This document shows positions 54,323 through 64,000 of a stretch of DNA of 64,000 nucleotides, piece by piece. How positions within the stretch are numbered: the first letter of the stretch is position 1; each line of letters opens with the position of its first letter. The stretch is from positions 2,232,001 through 2,296,000 of the forward strand of contig NZ_CP093340.1 in assembly GCF_022637415.1 (NCBI RefSeq). The letters are read 5' to 3'. The position numbers were made by a program, and so were the translations under genes. This stretch comes from Luteimonas sp. S4-F44 (GTDB taxonomy: Bacteria > Pseudomonadota > Gammaproteobacteria > Xanthomonadales > Xanthomonadaceae). Under the pieces are notes generated by a model. That model worked only from the letters and a program-made list of their open reading frames with translations. It was not told where the DNA came from and ran no database searches.

Positions 54323-55504
54323 ATGCGCTACGCGATCGTCACCGACACCTACACGCCCGACCTCAACGGGGTGGCGCTGACCCTGCAGGCCTACGTCGCC
54401 GGCCTGCGCGCCCGCGGCCATGCGGTCGAGGTGATCCGGCCCCACCCGCCGGGTGGGCTTGCAAGCGAAAGCGACGCGGGCCCGGTGCGGGTCCGCGGGC
54501 TGCGTCTGCCGCGCTATCCCACACTGCGCGTCGGGTTGCCGGTCCAGGCACGCCTGCAGGTGGCCTGGCGTGCGCAACGCCCGGATGCGGTCTACGTCGC
54601 GACCGAAACCCTGCTCGGCGGCTCGGCGATCCGCGCCGCGCGTACGCTTGGCATCCCGGTTGTCACCGCACTGCACACCCGCTTCGACCTGTACATGGCC
54701 GACTACGGCCTGCGCGCGCTGGCCCCGTTGGCGCTGGCGTGGATGCGGCGCTTCCACGGCGGCGCCGATGCCACGGTGGTCGCGACCCAGGCGCTCGCCG
54801 CCTGGCTGCAGGCCCAGCGCATCGGCCATGCGGTGGTGCTGCCGCGCGCGGTGGATTGCACGCAGTTCGATCCGGCGCGGCGCGACCCGGCGCTGCGCGC
54901 GAGCTGGGGCATTCCGCCGGACGGACTGGCGGTGATCCATGTCGGCCGGCTCGCGGCCGAGAAGAACCTGCCGCTGGCGATTCATGCCTTCCGTCTGCTG
55001 CAGCAGCAGCGGCCCGATGCGCGGATGGTGCTGGTCGGCGACGGGCCCCTGCGCGAGACACTCGCGCGTGCCCATCCCGACCTCGTGTTCGTCGGCGCGC
55101 GGCGCGGCGAGGCGCTCGGCCGGCATTTCGCCAGCGCGGACCTGTTTCTGTTCCCCAGCCGCAGCGAGACCTTCGGCAATGTCGTCCTCGAGGCCATGGC
55201 CAGCGGCGTGCCGCAGGTGGCCTTCGACCTGGGCGCGGCCTCCGAGCACCTGGTCGATGGCCTGCACGGCGCCCGGGTCGCAGACGATGCACATGGCGAC
55301 GCGGCCTTCGTCGCCGCAGCGCTGCGGCTGGCCCAGAACGACGCCGACCGCGAGGCGATGGCCCGCGCCGGTCGCCGGGCGATGCAACGGCTGACGCCGG
55401 CCCAGGTCGCTGCCGAACTCGATGCGCTGCTGGCCGCGCCGCGCGCGCGCGCGGCCTCTGTTCCCGTCCGACAGGCCGATCGTCATGCACACCGCGCCGC
55501 GTAG
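54323..55504 (+). CDS. Glycosyltransferase family 4 protein
   Basis: A 393-residue GT-B fold glycosyltransferase. The N-terminal RYAIVTDTYTPDLNGVALTLQAYVAGLRARGH, the middle VIHVGRLAAEKNLPLAIHAF and the sugar-nucleotide site SRSETFGNVVLEAMASGVPQVAF match family 4 mannosyl/glucosyl transferases that act on lipids or cell-surface glycans (MgtA-like). The acceptor is unknown. It overlaps the following PAP2 gene by 20 bases. Confidence 0.9.
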   Translation: MRYAIVTDTYTPDLNGVALTLQAYVAGLRARGHAVEVIRPHPPGGLASESDAGPVRVRGLRLPRYPTLRVGLPVQARLQVAWRAQRPDAVYVATETLLGGSAIRAARTLGIPVVTALHTRFDLYMADYGLRALAPLALAWMRRFHGGADATVVATQALAAWLQAQRIGHAVVLPRAVDCTQFDPARRDPALRASWGIPPDGLAVIHVGRLAAEKNLPLAIHAFRLLQQQRPDARMVLVGDGPLRETLARAHPDLVFVGARRGEALGRHFASADLFLFPSRSETFGNVVLEAMASGVPQVAFDLGAASEHLVDGLHGARVADDAHGDAAFVAAALRLAQNDADREAMARAGRRAMQRLTPAQVAAELDALLAAPRARAASVPVRQADRHAHRAA

Positions 55505-56018
55505 CCGTCTGCATCTCCACGACGTGGGCTGGTGCCTGCGCGCCAACCGCGCCTGCACCCGCCTGTGGCTCCGCCGCGGCTTTGCGACCGTCAGCCGGCT
55601 CGGCGACGGCGTGTTCTGGTATGGGTTGATGACTGCGTTGGTGGTGCTCGACCGCCTCGACGGCGCGCTCGCAGCCGCGCACATGGCGGCCACCGGCGCG
55701 GTGGCCCTGCTGCTGTACCGTCGCCTGAAGCGCTGGACCAGGCGTCCGCGGCCATTCGCCGCGGACGTGCGCATCCGCGCCTGGGTCGCGCCGCTCGACG
55801 AGTTCAGCTTTCCGTCCGGCCATACCCTGCATGCGGTCGCGTTCTCGACTGTAGCCATCGCGCACTACCCGGTACTGGCCTGGCTGCTGGTGCCGTTCGC
55901 GGCCGCGGTCGCGGCCTCGCGTGTGGTGCTCGGCCTGCACTACCCCAGCGACGTGCTCGCCGCGACCGCGATCGGCGGCGCATTGGGCGCGGTCTCGCTG
56001 TGGGTGGCCGGGCTCTGA
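55485..56018 (+). CDS. PAP2-family phosphatase, membrane-bound
   Basis: A 177-residue integral membrane phosphatase. The three acid-phosphatase motifs are present: K82(X6)R89P90 in KRWTRRPRP, PSGH at 110-113, and S145R146(X5)H152(X3)D156 in SRVVLGLHYPSD. The start at 55485 lies inside the end of the glycosyltransferase gene, so the two are coupled. The pair suggests a glycolipid pathway: a transferase and a lipid-phosphate phosphatase. A convergent terminator follows. Confidence 0.9.
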   Translation: MHTAPRSRLHLHDVGWCLRANRACTRLWLRRGFATVSRLGDGVFWYGLMTALVVLDRLDGALAAAHMAATGAVALLLYRRLKRWTRRPRPFAADVRIRAWVAPLDEFSFPSGHTLHAVAFSTVAIAHYPVLAWLLVPFAAAVAASRVVLGLHYPSDVLAATAIGGALGAVSLWVAGL

Positions 56019-56064
56019 GCGCGTCCGCCTCACCGGCACATCGCGAGCCGGCAGTCCAGAAACG

Positions 56065-56096
56065 ACGCAACCGCGGACCGAAGCCCGCGGTTGCGT
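56065..56096. terminator. Convergent hairpin between PAP2 gene and creD remnant
   Basis: ACGCAACCGCGG and its exact complement pair across an 8-base loop in the gap between the rightward PAP2 gene and the leftward creD remnant. No T-run is seen. Confidence 0.65.
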
Positions 56097-56115
56097 GGTG
56101 TGCGCCTGACGCGTG

Positions 56116-56658
56116 TCAGCGATCGGGCAGCGGCGGCGGCGTGGCGGTCGCCGGTGCGTCCGACAGTGCGTACCAGTCCAGGAGCCGGGTCGTGAGCATG
56201 ATCGCCGCCAGGATCGCGAACAGCAGGCCGGCCCCGAGCACCAGCGCGTTGTCCTCGGAGATCAGCAGACCGTAGAGCGCGGCGTACAGGATCGCCAGCA
56301 TCCCGGCGAAACCGGCGACCCAGGCGCGGCTGCGCAGCACCGACGACAGGTAGACGCCGATCAGGCCGATGCAGGCGACGCTGGCGGCCAGGTACGACCA
56401 GCCGAACCCGATGCGCTCCGACAGGCCGATCAGCAGCAGGAAGAAGATCGCCAGCGCCAACCCGACCATCGCGTACTGGATCGGGTGGATGCGCAGGTGC
56501 CGCAGCATCTCGAACAGCAAGAACCCGGCGAAGGTCAGCAGCACGAACAGCACGCCGTACTTGCTGGCGCGATCGGCGCGCACGTAGGCATCCACCGGAT
56601 CGACCAGCGCGATACCGAGCGCGTCGATCCCCGCCTCGCCGTTCTCGCGCAGCATCGC
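56116..56658 (-). pseudogene. creD: CreD 3' remnant
   Basis: The frame from about 56658 encodes the C-terminal ~180 residues of CreD, the inner-membrane envelope-stress protein: VDPVDAYVRADRASKYGVLFVLLTFAGFLLFEM, then RIHPIQYAMVGLALAIFFLLLIGLSERIGF, SVACIGLIGVYLSSVLRS and the terminal SEDNALVLGAGLLFAILAAIMLTTRLLDWY. A full CreD is about 450 residues; the first ~270 are missing. Five or six membrane helices remain. The frame starts inside the creB fragment, in a different reading frame, so no proper start codon belongs to it. Confidence 0.85.
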
Positions 56659-56660
56659 CG

Positions 56661-56867
56661 CCGGCGCAGGGCCGCGCACAGGGCGAAGCCGCTGACGTCC
56701 GGCAGCCCGACATCCAGGATGGCCAGATCGAAGGTCTCGGCGGCCGCCGCGGCGAGCGCCGTGCGGCCGTCCAGGCAATGCCGTACCTGGTGGCCCTCGG
56801 CGCGCAATGCGTAGGCAACGGTGTCGGCGATGGCGGGCTCGTCCTCGACGAGCAGGATGCGGGACAT
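56661..56867 (-). pseudogene. creB: CreB 5' remnant (receiver domain fragment)
   Basis: From ATG 56867 the frame encodes MSRILLVEDEPAIADTVAYA and continues to AILDVGLPDVSGFALCAALRR, the first ~69 residues of an OmpR-type receiver like CreB, with the acidic pair and the phospho-acceptor aspartate at about residue 52. It then runs out of homology; the shifted frame continues to a stop near 56535. The second half of the receiver, the winged-helix domain and all of the kinase gene creC are absent. Immediately downstream lies the 3' part of creD, so an internal deletion of the creBCD operon is the simplest explanation. Confidence 0.85.
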
Positions 56868-56935
56868 GGCGCGGCGCGAGTGTAAACCGCGCACAGCATA
56901 CGGCGTGGCCCGTCGCGCGCCGCTACCCTATGCCG

Positions 56936-57793
56936 ATGAACTATCGCCACGCCTTCCATGCCGGCAACCACGCCGACGTCCTCAAGCACGTCGTGCTGCT
57001 GGCGATCTGCGACGCGCTGGCAGTGAAACCGGCGCCCTGCTTCGCGCTCGACACCCACGCCGGCGCCGGACTCTACAGCCTGGTCGACGACCCGGCCCGC
57101 CGGACCGGCGAGGCCGACGCGGGCATCGGCCGCCTGCAGGCCGCGCGCCCGGCCGCGGCGGCGGTCGTCCGCTACCTGGACGCGGTCGCGGCCTGCCGCG
57201 CCGCGCACGGCGCCGACGCCTACCCGGGCTCGCCCTGGCTGCTCGCCCATGCCCTACGCGCGCAGGACCGCATCGCCTGCTGCGAGATCGAGCCAGGCGC
57301 ATTGGCCGCGCTGCGCCTGGCAGTCGGCCGCGACCCGCGCGTGGCGGTGCATGCACGCGACGGCTACGAGGCCTGTCGGGCGTTGCTGCCGCCGCGGCAC
57401 GGCGCGCAGAAGTTCGCCCGCGGCCTGGTATTGATCGATCCGCCTTACGAGGCGCAACGCGCGGAGTTCGACACCGCCCTGCTCGCCATGCGCGATGCCC
57501 TGGCGCGTTGGCCGCAGGCGGTCCAGGCGCTGTGGTATCCGATCAAACAGCGGCGCACGCTCGCCCCGTTCCTGCGCGCCGCGGGCCGGCTCCAGAGCCG
57601 CTCGACTCTGGTGGTGGAACTGCTGGTCCGAGGCGACGACTCGCCGCTGCGGATGAACGGCAGCGGTTTGCTGCTGATCGACCCGCCCTGGGCGCTGGCC
57701 GATACCCTCGCGCCGGCGCTCGACGCCTTGCGCGGCACCCTGGGCGAGGCTGGCGCCGACACCCGCCTGCACTGGCTACGCGAACCGGCCTGA
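56936..57793 (+). CDS. rlmJ: 23S rRNA A2030 N6-methyltransferase
   Basis: A 285-residue methyltransferase. The N-terminus MNYRHAFHAGNHADVLKHVVLL is the family signature; FALDTHAGAGLYSL is the SAM-binding segment and LVLIDPPYE, near residue 166-172, is the catalytic DPPY motif. Length fits E. coli RlmJ (280). It diverges from the cre remnant and lies 68 bp from it. Confidence 0.95.
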   Translation: MNYRHAFHAGNHADVLKHVVLLAICDALAVKPAPCFALDTHAGAGLYSLVDDPARRTGEADAGIGRLQAARPAAAAVVRYLDAVAACRAAHGADAYPGSPWLLAHALRAQDRIACCEIEPGALAALRLAVGRDPRVAVHARDGYEACRALLPPRHGAQKFARGLVLIDPPYEAQRAEFDTALLAMRDALARWPQAVQALWYPIKQRRTLAPFLRAAGRLQSRSTLVVELLVRGDDSPLRMNGSGLLLIDPPWALADTLAPALDALRGTLGEAGADTRLHWLREPA

Positions 57794-57866
57794 GCACTGC
57801 AGGTTGTGGCGGGTAGACCAGCGGCTGGCGTCCTGCCTTCACGGTACCTGAATCGCGGAGTTAGGT

Positions 57867-58487
57867 ATGGTCGGCGCCACCCTCCCAGCCCGACCTTCGA
57901 TGACCGCACGCAACCGCCTCCCTCCCTGGCACGAGGAAATCCGTCTCGCGAACGGCCGCCAGGTGTTGATCCGGCCGATTCGTCCCGCCGATGCCGAACC
58001 GCTGCGCGCGGCCTTCGCGTTGCTGGAGCCCGATGAGGTCCGCCAGCGCTTCCTGTACGCCAAAACGGAGCTGTCGCCCGAAACCGCGCTCCGTCTGACC
58101 CAGCCCAACCCCAAAACGGAGTTCGTGCTGGTCGCCGCCGAGCCGATGACGCCCGGCGAGGCGCTGGTGGGCGCGGTGGCGCGCGCGGCGATCCTGCCCG
58201 GCACCCGGCACGCCGAGTTCCACATCCTGGTCAGTCACTACGTCGCCGGCATGGGGCTGGGGCGCCATCTGATGCGGCGCCTGGTGCGCTGGGCCAAGGG
58301 CAAGCGCCTGGACCGGCTGTACGGTGATGTGCTCGAAGAGAACGAGCCGATGCGCGCGCTGGCCAAGTCGCTCGGCTTCCAGCAGACCGGCGGCGAAGCG
58401 CCGGGCATGATCCGGGTCTCGCTGGACCTCAAGCGCAGCGCCCCGGAAAGCATCGGCGCCCAGGCGCCGCATCTGCCGCTGGGCTGA
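57867..58487 (+). CDS. GNAT-family N-acetyltransferase
   Basis: A 206-residue acetyltransferase. IRPIRPADAEPLRAAFALLEPDEVRQRFLYAKTELS is typical of the GNAT domain found alone or at the C-terminus of acyl-CoA synthetase-like protein acetylases; ILVSHYVAGMGLGRHLMRRLVRWA is the acetyl-CoA-binding motif A (GMGLGRHL). The start at 57867 has GGAG six bases upstream; a second ATG at 57900 lacks one. The substrate is unknown. Confidence 0.88.
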   Translation: MVGATLPARPSMTARNRLPPWHEEIRLANGRQVLIRPIRPADAEPLRAAFALLEPDEVRQRFLYAKTELSPETALRLTQPNPKTEFVLVAAEPMTPGEALVGAVARAAILPGTRHAEFHILVSHYVAGMGLGRHLMRRLVRWAKGKRLDRLYGDVLEENEPMRALAKSLGFQQTGGEAPGMIRVSLDLKRSAPESIGAQAPHLPLG

Positions 58488-58508
58488 CGCCCGCCGCGGT
58501 GGCGTCGC

Positions 58509-58530
58509 ATCGCCGGGACATCCCGGCGAT
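58509..58530 (+). terminator. Hairpin after the GNAT gene
   Basis: ATCGCCGGGA and its complement TCCCGGCGAT form a 10-bp stem 22 bases beyond the GNAT stop. No T-run follows. It may be a terminator or a short palindromic repeat. Confidence 0.45.
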
Positions 58531-58686
58531 CGCGGCGTCGCCGAGCCGCGCGCTGTCTCAGGCCGCGAGACCGCTTCGTTTAGACTGACAGGTTGATCGC
58601 GCCGGAAGCCCGATGGGCATCCGGCGCTGTCGTCGTTGTGCCCTGTTCCCACCGCTCCCGCCGCTGTCCCGCTTCCCGACGTTCCG

Positions 58687-62213
<3,527 letters not shown>

Positions 62214-62214
<1 letters not shown>

Positions 62215-62819
62215 TGCCCACCACCACCTCGCATGTCGACCGCGCGCCCGACGACCTCGTCGCCTCGCTGCATGTGCTGACGGTGGCATTGCACGAGCGC
62301 GACACCTATACCCACGGCCACTGCGACCGCGTCGGACGACTGGCCAGTGCCCTGGCCCGCCGTCTCGGCCTGTCGCGCGCGCGCCGGCATGCGCTGGTGC
62401 TGGCCGCGCGGTTCCATGACATCGGCAAGATCGGCATCCCCGACGACGTGTTGCTGCACCCGCATCGGCTGGATGCCGAACGACTCGCGATCATGCGCAC
62501 CCATTCGGCACGCGGCGCGCGGGTGTTCGTCGCCACCGGCCGCGAAGACGCCCACGAAGTCGCTCGGATCATCCGCCACCACCACGAGGCGGTCGACGGC
62601 AGCGGCTATCCCGATGGGCTGACCGGCGAGGCAATCCCGCTCGAGGCGCGCATGCTGGCAGTCGTCGACAGCTACGACGCGATGACCAGCGATCGCCCGT
62701 ATCGCCCCGCGCTGGGCATCGACCAGACGCTGATGCGGCTGCGGGCCGACGCCGCGCGCAGGCTCGACCCCGACCTGGTGGACGCCTTCATCGGCGTCCT
62801 GCACAGCAGCCCGGGCTGA
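62214..62819 (+). CDS. Single-domain HD-GYP phosphodiesterase
   Basis: A 201-residue protein consisting only of the HD-GYP domain. The HD motif is HDIGK at 68-72; the GYP signature HHEAVDGSGYPDGL is at 123-136. Other metal ligands (HGHCDRV) are at about 34-40. Family members hydrolyse cyclic di-GMP. No sensor or receiver domain is attached. The start overlaps the mfd stop (TGATG), a rare pairing. The cyclase at 4474-6666 is its only opposing enzyme in the window. Confidence 0.92.
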
Positions 62820-62822
62820 CGC

Positions 62823-64000
62823 TCAGCGCGGCGGCTGCACCCCGCCGACACTGTCCAGGATCGTGCCCGCCAGGCGCGCATAGTCGCCGTCGAAATGGTG
62901 CCCGCCGGGCAAGGTCTGGACCGTGACATGGCCGGGCGGCAAGGTCGCACAGGTGGCGTCATCGTCGCCCTCGCCTTCGATGCACAGCACGCGATCGGCC
63001 GACAGGCGCAGCACTTCGGGGGCGACCTCCAGCGCATCGGGGTCGGCTGCCGACAGCCAGTTACCAACATGGAATTCGAACGAGGCACGCCGGCCCAGCC
63101 CGATCAACACCGTGTGCGCGACCATCGCGCGGGTGGCCGGCGACAGCCGATTGACCGCGAAGGGCAGCACGTCGGCACCCTGCGAGTAGCCGATCAACAC
63201 CACCCGCGACCGTCCCCAGCGCGCGGCATAGCTTCGCACCACGCGATCGATGTCGTGTGCCAGGCCCCCGGGCGTGCGCGCCGACCAGAAGTAACGCAGC
63301 GAATCGAAGCCCACCACCGCGATGCCGCGCGCGGCCAAGGCATCGGCGACCTCGGTGTCGAGCCCGGCCCAACCACCGTCACCGCTGAGCAGGATCGCGA
63401 ACATCGGCTGCGCCGGCCCGTGGGTCGGGACCTCGACCAGCGGCAGGTCGCGCACGTCCGCGGGCGGCCCGGCCGGTTGCGCGCGTGCCGACAGGCGCGC
63501 CAGGCGCTGCACTGCGGCGCGCAACGGCGCCGGCGCATCGCCATGTGCGCGCATCGCAGCGCCGTCGATGCCGCGCGCGAAGCGCTGGAGCTCGCCCAGG
63601 TCGGCCGCGTTGACCAATGCGAGCCAGGGCATGACGAGGGCGGGCACTGGGCGCAGCATCACCGTGTCAGGCTGGGGCGTGTGCGCAACGAACAGCGTGC
63701 CTGCGCCCTGGCAAGGCGGCTTGCCCAGCGCCAGCGGCGGCAACGCGCCGCGCGTGATCGCACCGGCGAACACACCCGGCTGGGCCTGTGCGGCCATCGC
63801 GTAGACGATCGCCGCGCCCTCGCCCTGGCCGACCAGCACCGGCGGCCGGTAATCGGGCAATTGCGCATACCCCTGCAGCCAGTGCGAGAGATTCTCCAGA
63901 TCCCCATCCGGAAACACACAGGCCGCGGCGCCCCGCGCGAGCGCCGCCTGCAACCGCGGCACGTCGATCTCGGCCACCAACGCACCGTCGGCCGCCAACG
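62823..64000 (-). CDS. AcvB/VirJ-family protein, 5' end outside the window
   Basis: The frame encodes ~392 residues, with the start beyond the right edge. The C-terminal alpha/beta-hydrolase domain has FAILLSGDGGWAGLDTEVADALAARGIAVVGFDSLRYFWSARTPGGLA, the nucleophile GYSQGAD, and the GHVTVQTLPGGHHFDGDYARLA end with the catalytic histidine. The segment SADRVLCIEGEGDDDATCATLPPGH is typical. Related AcvB/VirJ proteins are periplasmic hydrolases that remove lysine from lysyl-phosphatidylglycerol; a signal peptide cannot be checked here. Confidence 0.9.
   Translation of the reverse strand, partial: LAADGALVAEIDVPRLQAALARGAAACVFPDGDLENLSHWLQGYAQLPDYRPPVLVGQGEGAAIVYAMAAQAQPGVFAGAITRGALPPLALGKPPCQGAGTLFVAHTPQPDTVMLRPVPALVMPWLALVNAADLGELQRFARGIDGAAMRAHGDAPAPLRAAVQRLARLSARAQPAGPPADVRDLPLVEVPTHGPAQPMFAILLSGDGGWAGLDTEVADALAARGIAVVGFDSLRYFWSARTPGGLAHDIDRVVRSYAARWGRSRVVLIGYSQGADVLPFAVNRLSPATRAMVAHTVLIGLGRRASFEFHVGNWLSAADPDALEVAPEVLRLSADRVLCIEGEGDDDATCATLPPGHVTVQTLPGGHHFDGDYARLAGTILDSVGGVQPPR

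Overview
The window is G+C-rich DNA (by eye about 68-72% over most of its length). Gene content and order suggest a gammaproteobacterium of the Xanthomonadales/Lysobacteraceae (Lysobacter-Luteimonas-Xanthomonas type). The clues are the blocks miaA-hfq-hflX-hflK-hflC-DUF2065-purA, tig-clpP-clpX-lon and phoB-phoR-ppk1-ppx, an NAD-type isocitrate dehydrogenase, and surE-pcm-yqaA-nlpD. The genus is an inference; no rRNA gene is present.

Positions 1-4376 look like an accessory segment with lower G+C (about 55-60% by eye). It holds the end of a DUF2075-type gene and then a compact, translationally coupled operon, hxsD-hxsB-hxsC-hxsA. This is the His-Xaa-Ser system: two radical SAM proteins, a small partner protein, and a substrate-like protein carrying three HRSHSS repeats and a peptidoglycan-binding domain. 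It is the most unusual system in the window, and I know of no settled product or function for it.

Positions 4474-18473 are mixed housekeeping genes: a TPR-GGDEF diguanylate cyclase, YaeQ, a semialdehyde dehydrogenase, NAD(P)H-hydrate dehydratase, a histidine phosphatase, a divergent LysR/RidA pair, a sorbosone-dehydrogenase-like lipoprotein with a DUF2231 membrane partner, and purA. Positions 18714-28412, all on the minus strand, carry hflC/hflK/hflX/hfq/miaA, an amino-acid permease, folP and ftsH. Positions 28528-33466 hold rlmE, yhbY, an Mth938-like gene, nlpD, yqaA, pcm, surE and an Smr-domain gene. Positions 33579-39661 are the protein quality-control block lon, clpX, clpP and tig.

Positions 39662-43545 form a tRNA region with five minus-strand tRNAs (Pro, Arg, His, Lys, Leu). 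It contains two unusual tandem arrays. One has 175-bp units that each start with the 3' end of the tRNA-Lys gene. The other is a 123-bp array between tRNA-Leu and tig. The rest of the region holds a truncated isochorismatase-family gene, an orphan small gene and a DUF892 ferritin-like gene.

Positions 43546-64000 hold a Bax inhibitor-like gene, isocitrate dehydrogenase, a CMD protein coupled to a glutaredoxin, a BepA-like protease and the phosphate/polyphosphate cluster phoB-phoR-ppk1-ppx with a clear Pho box before phoB. After these come a glycosyltransferase coupled to a PAP2 phosphatase, a deletion remnant of a cre locus (creB 5' part joined to creD 3' part), rlmJ, a GNAT gene, mfd, a minimal HD-GYP gene and an AcvB/VirJ-family gene that runs off the right edge.
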